NCBI GenBank assembly: GCA_964229545.1
Contig: CAXRDP010000057.1
Span: forward strand, 1-47,125
Reading direction: 5' to 3'
Length of the DNA stretch: 47,125 nucleotides
Source: UBA724 sp964229545
GTDB lineage: Bacteria > Bacteroidota > Bacteroidia > Flavobacteriales > Flavobacteriaceae
Under the pieces are notes generated by a model that was not told where the DNA came from, ran no database searches, and saw nothing but the letters and a program-made list of their open reading frames with translations. Shown here one piece after another: positions 24,070-32,353 of the stretch. The translations under genes were made by a program, and so were the position numbers. Position 1 is the first letter of the stretch; each line of letters begins with the position of its first letter.

Positions 24070-25491
24070 TTATATTTCGGTTATGGGAATCCCAAAATAA
24101 AGCTCCAATACTTTGATCTTAAAAATATAATCGTATTTAGTGCGGACAACCTCCGATTGGGCGGCCTCATATTGCTGTTTGGCACGGCTAAATTCAAAAG
24201 CTGTGGCAGCACCTACCTCAAATCGATCTTGGGCATAGGCATAGGCCTTTTGTCTGGAATCAAGGGTCTTTTGGGCGGCTGCAAAAGCCTGCAAAGCACC
24301 ACGTGCATCGTTGTAGGCTTGGTTTACGGTATTCTCCAAATCCAATACTTGTTGCTTGTACTGATATTCAGAACGTGACACATTGATTCGAGAGCGATCT
24401 ACATTGTTTTTGGCAGCAAACCCATTGAGAATCGGAATATTGAGGCTCAATCCAAAGTTGTGTCCGTCATTGAGCTTAAACTGCTCGTCCAACGGCAGTG
24501 GTCCTGCCACTTCTTGTACAGGAATAGGCCGAACCACAGCCGCACCAGTGGATTCCACAAATCCTATAGGCACCAATTCGTCAACACCAGTGCCGACCAA
24601 CCTGTCAGTATAAGCAATCCGGGAGCTATAGCTGTAGAAACCGGATAGCCTGGGCTTGGTAGCTGCTTTGGCAATCCCCAAATCGGTTTGCGCAATCTCT
24701 ACATTGGTTTGGGCCAACTTGATATCATCACGGTGTTCCATGGCTTTTTGCACCAATTCTTGAGGGGATTTGTTTAAAATCGATTCGCTGACCAAAGGAA
24801 ACTCCTCTTCGGCTATGGAAAAGTTTTCGTAATCTTCAATCAGCAGTAGTTGTGCCAAAGAAATTTTGGCCAATCTAAAGTTGTTCTCCGCAACAACGGT
24901 TTGTTGTTCTTGTGCGGCCAAGGCAGCGCGAATTTCGAATAGATCCCCTTCGGGAAGTATCCCCGTTTCGACTTGTTCGATGGTGCGTTCCAATTCTTCT
25001 TGGCTAATGACAAGCTGTGCCTGCTCGGTAAGCAACACCTCACGACTAAACAATGCTTGTAAATAACTGTTGGCAACCAACAACACCACATCGGTTTTCA
25101 TGTCTTCGAGCTGGTATTGATTGGCCAAAATGGCAAGATTCGAACGCATCAAACGCAACACGTTTTGTCGGCCATTATAAATATCAACGCCCACATTCAG
25201 AGAAGCGTTGGTAAACTGAGTGGTTACATCTTCAAAAAGACCCGTGGTAATGTTTTGATTGAGTCCTATGTTCCAAGAATGACCGGCAGAAAGGTTAAAG
25301 GAAGGCAAAAAATTACCCACCGCATCGCGCTTGCCGGTTTCGGCATCCAATACACTCAAATAGGCTTGTTTAATCTGAAGGTTGTGCTCAAGGGCATGCT
25401 CCAAAGCATCGCGTAAGGTCCAAGAATTGTCTTGGGCTAAGGCAATGCCTGAAAGCCATAAAAAAGAAAGGGCTAAGATTCGTGTTTTCAT
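24070..25491 (-). CDS. TolC-like outer-membrane efflux channel
   Basis: A 473-residue outer-membrane factor. After the signal peptide (SFLWLSGIALAQ) come two OEP repeats of long helices and barrel strands; WTLRDALEHALEHNLQIKQ opens the first, and the second contains LNDGHNFGLSLNIPILNGF followed by long amphipathic helices to the C-terminus. ATG 25491 is used because it gives a clean signal peptide; the 29 residues upstream in the same frame are leader-like shadow. As last gene of the ABC efflux operon it should form the exit duct for the MacA-like adaptor. Confidence 0.92.
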   Translation of the reverse strand: MKTRILALSFLWLSGIALAQDNSWTLRDALEHALEHNLQIKQAYLSVLDAETGKRDAVGNFLPSFNLSAGHSWNIGLNQNITTGLFEDVTTQFTNASLNVGVDIYNGRQNVLRLMRSNLAILANQYQLEDMKTDVVLLVANSYLQALFSREVLLTEQAQLVISQEELERTIEQVETGILPEGDLFEIRAALAAQEQQTVVAENNFRLAKISLAQLLLIEDYENFSIAEEEFPLVSESILNKSPQELVQKAMEHRDDIKLAQTNVEIAQTDLGIAKAATKPRLSGFYSYSSRIAYTDRLVGTGVDELVPIGFVESTGAAVVRPIPVQEVAGPLPLDEQFKLNDGHNFGLSLNIPILNGFAAKNNVDRSRINVSRSEYQYKQQVLDLENTVNQAYNDARGALQAFAAAQKTLDSRQKAYAYAQDRFEVGAATAFEFSRAKQQYEAAQSEVVRTKYDYIFKIKVLELYFGIPITEI

Positions 25492-25501
25492 GGTGATGAT
25501 T

Positions 25502-26617
25502 TTAGTCCTCATCGGATTGTTCGTCTCGTTCTTCTGTTTTGTTCCAAACTTTGATTTGATCTTCCTTGTCCAAACCATTTAGGATTTCAACATTGATACC
25601 ATCAGAAACACCCAATTCTACATCGCGTCGTTCAAACTTTTGATCTCCGACCATCACTTGTACATATGGGTCTTGCGTCTTACTGTCAAATTGCAACAAA
25701 GCCTCCCGAATCGCAGGAATGCTGTCTTTTTGACTCAACACCAAAGCGGCATTGGCGCTGTAGCCGGCACGTACCGTAAAGTCACTTGGCAAAAACACAT
25801 CTGCCTCAATGGTAAACTGAACGGTGCCTTGTTCCTCCTCCCCTTTTGGGGCGATAAAGCGAAGGGTGGCATCGAGCTCTTTGTTTTCTACTGCACCCAA
25901 GCTAATGGTAAGGTTGACGCCTGGTTCAATCTTTGCTACCTCAGACTCATCTACCTTGCCTTCAAAAATCATTTTGGTGAGATCCGCCACAGAAGCAATG
26001 GTGGTTCCTGCGTTAAAATTATTGGACTCTATGACCTGATCTCCTTCTTTGACAGGTATCTGCAATACCGTACCTGAAACTGTTGCTCTGATATTGGTGT
26101 TGGCCGAAGTGGCACCCCCTGCAGAGCCTTCTTTGATGATTTTTAGGTCGTTTTCTACATTAAACAATTCTTGTTGGGCTTGGTTATAACTCAATTCAGC
26201 AGCATTGAACTCACGTTCTGAGATAATACCCCTTTCAAAAAGCCGTTGGTTTCGCGCGAAGTCCTTTTCGGCATTTTTCATCACCAACTTGGCATTTTCG
26301 ACCCGTCCTTGGGCGCTGTTGAGCGTTTGCTCGTTGGGTACGACTTTAATTCGTGCCAAAAGATCTCCTGTTTGAACTTGATCGCCTTCTTCCACCAAGA
26401 TACTCTGGATGATACCAGAAATCTGAGGTTTGATTTCCACTTCGTCTTGAGGGATGATTTTTCCGGTTACCAAAGTTTTTTCGACAATATTGGTCACAAA
26501 CAAAGTCTCCGTATCATAGACCGTTGAAGACTTGGCGTTGGTCTTGACAAAATAGGCCATGGCAAAAAGCACACCGCCAATGGCGAGGGCAATTCCGATA
26601 TATTTTAAGATTTTCAT
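25502..26617 (-). CDS. MacA-like periplasmic adaptor (HlyD/RND-MFP family)
   Basis: A 371-residue membrane-fusion protein. One N-terminal anchor (about residues 5-25), then a barrel-sandwich/lipoyl-like half (IKPQISGIIQSILVEEGDQVQTGDLLARI near 62-90), a coiled-coil hairpin (about 95-165), the returning half (RATVSGTVLQIPVKEGDQVIE near 178-200) and beta-barrel domains. It links the inner-membrane ABC permeases to the TolC-like channel. The C-terminus is strongly acidic. It follows the second permease by 24 bases and precedes the channel gene by 10. Confidence 0.92.
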   Translation of the reverse strand: MKILKYIGIALAIGGVLFAMAYFVKTNAKSSTVYDTETLFVTNIVEKTLVTGKIIPQDEVEIKPQISGIIQSILVEEGDQVQTGDLLARIKVVPNEQTLNSAQGRVENAKLVMKNAEKDFARNQRLFERGIISEREFNAAELSYNQAQQELFNVENDLKIIKEGSAGGATSANTNIRATVSGTVLQIPVKEGDQVIESNNFNAGTTIASVADLTKMIFEGKVDESEVAKIEPGVNLTISLGAVENKELDATLRFIAPKGEEEQGTVQFTIEADVFLPSDFTVRAGYSANAALVLSQKDSIPAIREALLQFDSKTQDPYVQVMVGDQKFERRDVELGVSDGINVEILNGLDKEDQIKVWNKTEERDEQSDED

Positions 26618-26641
26618 GTTTCTTGGGTTATTAAATTTATG

Positions 26642-27913
26642 TTATTCTTCTCTTAATGCTTCAATAGGTTTAATACGGACAGCCCGCTGTGCGGGTATCA
26701 TTCCGATGAGGGTTCCCAAAACCACCATCAATGCCAAAGCACCGAAAATAAAGGAGATGGGCACTGTGGGGTTGGTATATGGAAACGTGCTGTTGTCTGC
26801 AGTTAATGTGTTGATAATGGCCAGGACAAAAGCGCCCAAAACAATCCCCATTACACCTGCTACCAAGGTTAAAAAAACAGATTCCAAAACAATCTGGCTT
26901 CGCACTTCAGACGGGGTAGCCCCTAAAGCACGGCGTACGCCCAGTTCCTTGGTGCGTTCACGAACAGAAATCAGCAGAATGTTTCCAATACCAATCACGC
27001 CAGCCAGTATGGTAGCAATCCCAACTACTAGGGACAACAATGTCATCCCTTTGGAAAAACCAACAATTCGATTGAAAATTTCTCCCAAATTAAAGGTGCC
27101 AAAAGCACGCTCATCTTCGGGGTGCACACGATACTTAGCACGCATAACAGTTTTGACTTCTTCCTCAACCGCAAGTATGTCTGCGTCGTCATAGGCCGCC
27201 AAAGCAAACCAACTGACTTCATCGCCCGTGTTGTAGAGTTGCCTAAATGTGGTAAAGGGAATAAAAATATCAGAGTCACTTTCAAAGCCTCCACCCGGCA
27301 CATATTTGTGCACACCTACTACTTGAAAATATACCCCACTGATGCGTATGTAATCTCCTATGGGATTTTCATCTTTTTCGAACAATTCGGCTTGGGTGCG
27401 CTCACCTATCACACAAACTTTTCTGCTGTGGTCAATGTCTGCTTGATTGATAAAACGCCCCCCATCATAAATGTATTTGGTCGCGATCTTTGTGAAAATA
27501 GGATAGTCGCCATAGATGGTGTAGGCCCCGCCGTTGTCCTTTCGGACAACGTTGGGAGCGTTGCTGCCAAAAATGCCTCTGGCATTTCGCGGGGCTATGT
27601 ATTGAAGTTCAGGAATCCGATTGGACAAATGTTGGGCATCCTCAATTTTGAGCTGTAAGCTTCTTCCGGTTTTAAAACCTTCGTAGGGCATACTGGTGTT
27701 TTGAGCCCACAGAAACATGCTATTGATAGCTACATTTTGAAACTGGCGGTCAAATCCGTTGTCGAGGCCTTTGGCCGCACCCGAAAGGGTTATGTAGATG
27801 AAAATTCCCCATAACACGCCCACTACCGTCACGATGGTGCGCAGTCTGTTTTTTCGAATAGATCCGAAAATTTCTTGCCAGGTATCTCTATCAAACAGGA
27901 TTTTAAACATCAC
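26642..27913 (-). CDS. MacB-like ABC transporter permease, second copy
   Basis: A 423-residue membrane subunit with the MacB layout: one N-terminal helix (about residues 20-42), a large periplasmic domain (about 45-280) and three C-terminal FtsX-type helices with GIGNILLISVRERTKELGVRRALGATPSEVRSQI between them, the coupling segment that meets the ATPase. There is no fused ATPase, unlike E. coli MacB. It is a paralogue of the preceding gene and overlaps it by four bases, so the two probably form a heterodimer. Confidence 0.93.
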   Translation of the reverse strand: MMFKILFDRDTWQEIFGSIRKNRLRTIVTVVGVLWGIFIYITLSGAAKGLDNGFDRQFQNVAINSMFLWAQNTSMPYEGFKTGRSLQLKIEDAQHLSNRIPELQYIAPRNARGIFGSNAPNVVRKDNGGAYTIYGDYPIFTKIATKYIYDGGRFINQADIDHSRKVCVIGERTQAELFEKDENPIGDYIRISGVYFQVVGVHKYVPGGGFESDSDIFIPFTTFRQLYNTGDEVSWFALAAYDDADILAVEEEVKTVMRAKYRVHPEDERAFGTFNLGEIFNRIVGFSKGMTLLSLVVGIATILAGVIGIGNILLISVRERTKELGVRRALGATPSEVRSQIVLESVFLTLVAGVMGIVLGAFVLAIINTLTADNSTFPYTNPTVPISFIFGALALMVVLGTLIGMIPAQRAVRIKPIEALREE

Positions 27914-29139
27914 TCATCTCTTAAGGCAACAATAGGTTTGATTTTAGCGGCGCGCTTGGCGGGTACATAGCCTGCGATGGCACCAAATAAAATAAGTATG
28001 AAGGTGGCAAAAACTGCGGTGCCCATATGAATCTGAGGATTGATGATAAAGTAATCCTCCAAACGATCCCCTATCAGTGCCAAAGTGCCAATCCCAGCCA
28101 ACAGGCCTATATATCCGGCCACAGTTGTGATAAAAATAGACTCATGTAGAATCATACGAATCACCGATTTGGGCGTGGCGCCAATGGCTTTGCGAATACC
28201 CAGTTCTTTGGTGCGCTCCCGAACAACATATACCATGATGTTGCTGATGCCAATAATCCCTGCAATGAGAGTGCCAAGCCCCACAAAGGTGACTATGTAT
28301 TGCAAAACGCCTGCAAAATCTTGGTTTTGTTTGAGGTCATCGGCAACATTGCGAATGTAAATACCGGCAGGGTCCGAGGGGTCAACGCTGTGTTTACGTT
28401 TTAAAAATCGCATCATCTTTCCTTCTAATTGCAAGGCACCTGCATGACCGATTTCAGGTCTGAAAGACAACACAATCTGATCGATTTCGTCTGTGCCACT
28501 CAACAATTGTTGTCGGGTAGTATATGGAATATACACCATCCGCTCTTCGTTGTCTCCTCCTTCGTCTTTATACACCCCAACAACTTTAAATGCAATGTCA
28601 TTGAGCTCAACATATTTTCCCATAGGCGGCTCTTTTCCGAACAAGTCTTGAGCGACCAAACGACCAATAACTGCATTTTTGGTGCGGTTTTCCACATCGG
28701 ATTGGTTGATGTAACGACCTTTGGTGATAATGGTTTTTTCTACCGCTTGGTGAGAAGGACCTACAGCACGTACCGAATAGGTATTGCTCTCGTTCTTATG
28801 CCTGACCAAGGCACTTCGTGAAATGCGAGGTGTGATGCCTTCGAGAAGTAAGCCATATTGGTCTTGCAAGTCTTGAAGGTCATCATTTCTAAAAATGATA
28901 CGTCTTCGGGATTTAAATCCTTTGTAGGGTTTAGTGGTTTGGGCAGGATAGACCCAAAGGGTGTTGGTGGCGTCGTCTAAAAAGAAGGTGTTAAAGGCGT
29001 TTTTCAATCCATTGCCAAATCCAAAGAGCGTGACAAAAATAAAAATCCCTAAGGCAACTGTAAAGCCAGAGAGCGCCGTACGCAATTTGTTTTTGCGTAT
29101 GGTTTCAAAGATTTCGATCCAACGGTCTCTATTCCACAT
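27910..29139 (-). CDS. MacB-like ABC transporter permease, first copy
   Basis: A 409-residue permease with the same plan as its downstream paralogue: N-terminal helix, periplasmic MacB-PCD domain and three C-terminal FtsX helices, with GISNIMVYVVRERTKELGIRKAIGATPKSV as the coupling segment. The paralogues are clearly related in the FtsX part but quite different in the periplasmic domain, so they may bind different faces of the substrate or adaptor. Its start overlaps the ATPase gene by 11 bases. Confidence 0.93.
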   Translation of the reverse strand: MWNRDRWIEIFETIRKNKLRTALSGFTVALGIFIFVTLFGFGNGLKNAFNTFFLDDATNTLWVYPAQTTKPYKGFKSRRRIIFRNDDLQDLQDQYGLLLEGITPRISRSALVRHKNESNTYSVRAVGPSHQAVEKTIITKGRYINQSDVENRTKNAVIGRLVAQDLFGKEPPMGKYVELNDIAFKVVGVYKDEGGDNEERMVYIPYTTRQQLLSGTDEIDQIVLSFRPEIGHAGALQLEGKMMRFLKRKHSVDPSDPAGIYIRNVADDLKQNQDFAGVLQYIVTFVGLGTLIAGIIGISNIMVYVVRERTKELGIRKAIGATPKSVIRMILHESIFITTVAGYIGLLAGIGTLALIGDRLEDYFIINPQIHMGTAVFATFILILFGAIAGYVPAKRAAKIKPIVALRDE

Positions 29140-29833
29140 GGGCTAGTGCGTTGACTTGTTTGATGCGTTTGTCGTCGACAATCACCCCGTCCTTAAGTTG
29201 TACAATGCGTTTACACATATGGGCGATGTCATGTTCGTGAGTAATTACGATGATGGTTTTTCCTTGATTGTTAATTTCTTGAATAAGTGCCATCAGTTCG
29301 AAGGAAGTTTTGGAATCCAAAGCACCTGTAGGCTCATCAGCCAAAAGCACTTTTGGGTCGGCAGCCAAGGCACGGGCTATGGCGACACGCTGTTTTTCCC
29401 CACCGGAAAGCTCACTGGGCAAATGGTGCGTGCGTTCTGCCAGGCCTACTTTGGCCAATTGATCGGCGGCTTTGGATTGGCGTATTTTTCTGGAAACCCC
29501 TTGGTAATACAATGGAAGGGAAACGTTTTCGAGGGCCGTTTTATAGCTAATCAGATTAAATGACTGGAAAACAAAACCCAAAAACTTGTTTCTGTACTGA
29601 GCGGCTTGGGTTTCAGACATGTTCGCAATTCGGGTGTTGTCTAGCATATAGGTGCCTTCGTCGGCCTCGTCCAACATACCCAAAATGTTGAGTAGGGTAG
29701 ATTTTCCTGAACCTGAGGCTCCCATGATGGCTACCAAGTCCCCTTCTTCAATCTTCAAATTGATTCCTTTGAGTACATGCAAAGGGTTGCTATCCAAATT
29801 GTAGGATTTGTGAATGTTTTCAAGTGTGATCAT
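29129..29833 (-). CDS. ABC transporter ATPase, MacB/LolD type
   Basis: A 234-residue nucleotide-binding subunit and first gene of the efflux operon. Walker A is GASGSGKST (residues 38-46), the signature LSGGEKQRVAIARALA, Walker B VLLADEPTGALD and the switch histidine ITHEHD. This is the LolD/MacB branch, whose complexes use the membrane cycle to drive periplasmic movement (mechanotransmission). ATG 29833 is preferred to a TTG two codons upstream. The substrate could be a drug, a peptide or lipid; the sequence does not decide. Confidence 0.95.
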   Translation of the reverse strand: MITLENIHKSYNLDSNPLHVLKGINLKIEEGDLVAIMGASGSGKSTLLNILGMLDEADEGTYMLDNTRIANMSETQAAQYRNKFLGFVFQSFNLISYKTALENVSLPLYYQGVSRKIRQSKAADQLAKVGLAERTHHLPSELSGGEKQRVAIARALAADPKVLLADEPTGALDSKTSFELMALIQEINNQGKTIIVITHEHDIAHMCKRIVQLKDGVIVDDKRIKQVNALAHVE

Positions 29834-29873
29834 AGGCAAATAGGCCGGTTATGGTTTGGGTTGTTTGGTGTCA

Positions 29874-29891
29874 TTTCGTTATGTAACGAAA
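29874..29891. promoter_or_regulatory. perfect palindrome in the efflux-operon leader, candidate operator
   Basis: TTTCGTTA-TG-TAACGAAA, two eight-base arms with a two-base centre, lies 41 bases before the ATPase start and just downstream of a candidate -7 box. A further GTTACA at 29905-29910 mirrors the TGTAAC at 29882-29887. The position suits a repressor that blocks the start of transcription. No regulator gene is adjacent. Confidence 0.5.
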
Positions 29892-29908
29892 GACTACACT
29901 GTTTGTTA

Positions 29909-29916
29909 CAAAAATA
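29909..29916 (-). promoter_or_regulatory. candidate -7 box (TATTTTTG) for the ABC efflux operon
   Basis: On the minus strand these bases read TATTTTTG, an exact TAnnTTTG. No TTG element is found at the normal spacing. The leader would be about 70 bases and would contain the palindrome. Confidence 0.35.
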
Positions 29917-29917
29917 C

Positions 29918-30133
29918 TTATTTTTTATACACCCTAGTGTATACAATATATCCCACCACTGCTACCAACAAGTAAGGAATGACCATAAGGTAAACAATAC
30001 CATCGTTGAGTTGTTCGGCGGTTTTGGCGTTTGCACCTGTCTCCAACACCGCTCTGCACATGGAACATTGTGCGGCTACCGACTGTATGGAAGAAAAGAA
30101 TACAATGACAGCTATACACAAAAAACGCCTCAT
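29918..30133 (-). CDS. Small periplasm-facing CxxC membrane protein of the oxidase operon
   Basis: A 71-residue protein of unknown function. A signal sequence (to about SVAAQ) is followed at once by C23-S-M-C26, a soluble linker of about 20 residues, and a C-terminal membrane helix (about 46-65) with a basic end (RVYKK). The topology puts the two cysteines in the periplasm at the membrane surface. It overlaps the DUF420 gene by four bases (ATGA) and is the last gene of the cytochrome-oxidase accessory operon, so a copper or thiol role in oxidase assembly is a fair guess. I recall similar small ORFs at this place in other Flavobacteria. Confidence 0.8.
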   Translation of the reverse strand: MRRFLCIAVIVFFSSIQSVAAQCSMCRAVLETGANAKTAEQLNDGIVYLMVIPYLLVAVVGYIVYTRVYKK

Positions 30134-30654
30134 GCGTAATAGGGTGAAATCATAAGATAAACCACTACGCCTGTCACAGTTACATACAACCAGATGGGGA
30201 AGGCAAAACGAGCTATTTTTTTGTGTGATACGAAGTCGGACAGGCTCGCCTTGGCATATGCTAACAATACCAATGGAATCAGCACTATAGACAATATGAT
30301 ATGAGAAATCAAAATCACAAGGTAAATCATTCGCATACCCTCAGGACCACCATATGGGGTGGGGTCGGATGTCATATGATAGGCAATATACATCACCAAA
30401 AAAGCAAGTGACAACAATATATTGACTTTCATGATGCGCTCATGGAGCAATCTTCGGCCATTTTTGATGGCCACTAGGGCAACAACCAACAGCACTGCTG
30501 TTAGGGCATTGATTGTGGCATAAACGGGAGGAAGTTGGTCTAAAGGTTCCACATTGGGAATGCGCACCCGAAACAAAATGGCCACTACAACAGGAATGGC
30601 AATGGAGGTCAATAGTATCAGTCTGTTGTATGTCTTCGTCTTATTCATCTTCAA
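30130..30654 (-). CDS. DUF420 integral membrane protein (CtaM-like)
   Basis: A 174-residue inner-membrane protein with about five helices. The pattern of conserved histidines (LLHERIM, YIAYHMTSD, LISHIILS and SHKKIARF) fits DUF420, the family of CtaM, which is needed for haem-copper oxidase maturation in Gram-positive bacteria. The same role is likely here given the neighbours SCO and oxidase subunits. It overlaps the SCO gene by 14 bases (or eight if the second Met is used) and the small CxxC gene by four. Confidence 0.85.
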   Translation of the reverse strand: MKMNKTKTYNRLILLTSIAIPVVVAILFRVRIPNVEPLDQLPPVYATINALTAVLLVVALVAIKNGRRLLHERIMKVNILLSLAFLVMYIAYHMTSDPTPYGGPEGMRMIYLVILISHIILSIVLIPLVLLAYAKASLSDFVSHKKIARFAFPIWLYVTVTGVVVYLMISPYYA

Positions 30655-31336
30655 ACAATTTTTTTATGTCTTTTAACAACATATCGGTACCCTGCATTGG
30701 AACATCATCTTCGTCTATACCTAAATAGTACACAATGGGATTTCCATAAGCATCAGTACGAGAACGAAGATAGCCTTTTTTGTCCACCAAAGCGAAATAA
30801 CCTTGGTGCTCAAAACCCCCAGCAACATTGGGGTTGATACCGGCAAAAATGTTAAACCCTGTGTTGGCCAATCCATAAATATAATCTTGTGGCCCTGTTA
30901 AAAAATGCCAATTGGGACTAAAAACCTCATAACTTTCGGCATAGCGTTTAAGCTGTTCGGGCGTATCTGTTTCGGGGTCGATGGTGACAGAAGCAATCCC
31001 AAAATCTTCACGTCGACCGAAGGCTTCTTCCAAGCGTTTCATGTTTTGATTCATCTTCGGACAAATGGTTGGACAGGTGGTAAAGAAAAACTCAACCACA
31101 TAAACTTTCCCCAAAAAATCGTCATTCGTAATGGGTAGGTTGTCCTGATTGGTAAGCACGAACTCGGGTACTTTTTTAGGTTCCCCGTTGAGCTTGATAT
31201 ATGCCAAATCCTTTTTGCTCATGCGATCAGATTCTACCCAAGAACGGTTCTGAACTTGATCGACAATATTGGGTACAAACCATATGCCAAACACCAAAAC
31301 AATGAAAGAAATCCCTATGTAAGCATTTTTTTTCAT
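30641..31336 (-). CDS. SCO1/SenC-family copper chaperone
   Basis: A 231-residue thioredoxin-fold protein anchored by one N-terminal helix (about 5-24). The copper-binding CxxxC is C88-P-T-I-C92 (EFFFTTCPTICPKM), the third ligand histidine lies in FEHQGYFALVDKKG, and SVTIDPETDTPEQLKRYAE is typical of SCO. These proteins load copper into the CuA site of cytochrome oxidase subunit II or reduce its cysteines. It is preceded by a cysteine-less relative nine bases upstream. Confidence 0.93.
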   Translation of the reverse strand: MKKNAYIGISFIVLVFGIWFVPNIVDQVQNRSWVESDRMSKKDLAYIKLNGEPKKVPEFVLTNQDNLPITNDDFLGKVYVVEFFFTTCPTICPKMNQNMKRLEEAFGRREDFGIASVTIDPETDTPEQLKRYAESYEVFSPNWHFLTGPQDYIYGLANTGFNIFAGINPNVAGGFEHQGYFALVDKKGYLRSRTDAYGNPIVYYLGIDEDDVPMQGTDMLLKDIKKLFEDE

Positions 31337-31344
31337 GGGGTGTA

Positions 31345-31962
31345 CTAACGGTCTGCGTTGTATTTCTTTAAAGCCAAACGGTATTCGGCCAAAATAACTT
31401 TAACATCATCTACCATATTGTTATTGATGTCTGCTACCGAACGTGCATCATAACCCAAAAATTCATTGTCATCACGACCACGCAAATCTCCATTTTTGTC
31501 AATAATAAACACGTAGGGGGTGCTCATAGTCTGGTCCAATTCGTAAGAAAGGTTCAGACTGGCATACAAGTGTTGCAACTGAACAGGGGCTACGTAAGCA
31601 AAATTCCATCCCGAAAGATCTGTGCCTGTACTTCCCGACAATTCATCGGCCAAGTTGCGACAAGCTTCCTCCGTGCCTTGGGGCTGCAACATCACAAACT
31701 GAAAGTCTTTAAAGTCTTTAAACCGCTTGTATATTTTTTGGTTTAAATTGAGGGCATTGCCCTTTTTGGTGGCAACATCTGTCCCTAAAAAACCCAAAAT
31801 GGTTATCCGGTCTTTAAAGTGTATATCTGTATAGGTAGAAATTTCCACAACCGTATTGGACCGAACGGGAAGTTTGGCAAAATGATTGACGCCCGAGGCA
31901 AAAAACAAGTACACGACCAGTGGCAATACAAATAAAACCGTCAGTACGATGTACTTTTTCAC
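31345..31962 (-). CDS. SCO-like thioredoxin-fold protein lacking the copper motif
   Basis: A 205-residue protein with an N-terminal helix (about 4-22) and then a thioredoxin-like pattern: RITILGFLGTD where SCO has the strand before CxxxC, FQFVMLQPQGTEEACRNLADEL, and STPYVFIIDKNGDLRGRDD, the last strand pair. The CxxxC position reads TDVATKKGN, so no metal or disulphide chemistry is expected there; the single cysteine is elsewhere. It sits between subunit IV and the true SCO. A structural partner of SCO or an assembly scaffold is possible; I do not know a characterised relative. Confidence 0.75.
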   Translation of the reverse strand: MKKYIVLTVLFVLPLVVYLFFASGVNHFAKLPVRSNTVVEISTYTDIHFKDRITILGFLGTDVATKKGNALNLNQKIYKRFKDFKDFQFVMLQPQGTEEACRNLADELSGSTGTDLSGWNFAYVAPVQLQHLYASLNLSYELDQTMSTPYVFIIDKNGDLRGRDDNEFLGYDARSVADINNNMVDDVKVILAEYRLALKKYNADR

Positions 31963-31971
31963 AACAAGAGG

Positions 31972-32352
31972 TTAAAAATTCCAGGCCATGAAGCCATTGA
32001 CCATAGTGGCATAGATATAGTCGGCCTCTAAAAGCAAAATAAATACCAAATAAGGAATCAAGATAAGCAAAGGAAGTACGATTGAGCTTGTAAAGCTTCG
32101 CTTTTCGTCACGCAAGTGCATAAAGTCCCATGCAATATAATATGCTTTGATGATGGTAAGGATAATAAAAATCCAATTGAGCCATTTCATTCCCAAGAAA
32201 GGATTCATCAAGGCTGCTGGCTTTAAAATTCCAAGTGCCACTTCTATGATGGTAACGAAGGATAGAAAAATGAGTACGCCCCAAATTTTTTGTTGGTTGG
32301 ACTTAAAAGTAAGAAGCCCTCTAAAAATCGATAATTTGTGTGCTGACGCCAT
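31972..32352 (-). CDS. Cytochrome c oxidase subunit IV family protein
   Basis: A 126-residue membrane protein with three helices, the prokaryotic COX4/CtaF type. WGVLIFLSFVTIIEVALGI is helix 1, WLNWIFIILTIIKAYYIAWDFMHLRDE helix 2 with the family's acidic end, and the third helix ends in an aspartate/alanine-rich stretch. ATG 32352 is chosen: it lies one base beyond the subunit III stop and removes an unlikely leader. It stabilises the oxidase rather than taking part in catalysis. Confidence 0.85.
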   Translation of the reverse strand: MASAHKLSIFRGLLTFKSNQQKIWGVLIFLSFVTIIEVALGILKPAALMNPFLGMKWLNWIFIILTIIKAYYIAWDFMHLRDEKRSFTSSIVLPLLILIPYLVFILLLEADYIYATMVNGFMAWNF

Positions 32353-32353
32353 A

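Noticed and set aside
29927..29942. ATACAC/GTGTAT inverted repeat near the end of the small CxxC gene
   Set aside because: Only six pairs, inside coding sequence, no T run; too weak to call as operator or terminator.
31712..31735. Tandem AAAGTCTTT repeat
   Set aside because: Short in-frame repeat coding KDFKDF in the SCO-like gene; no sign of a larger array.
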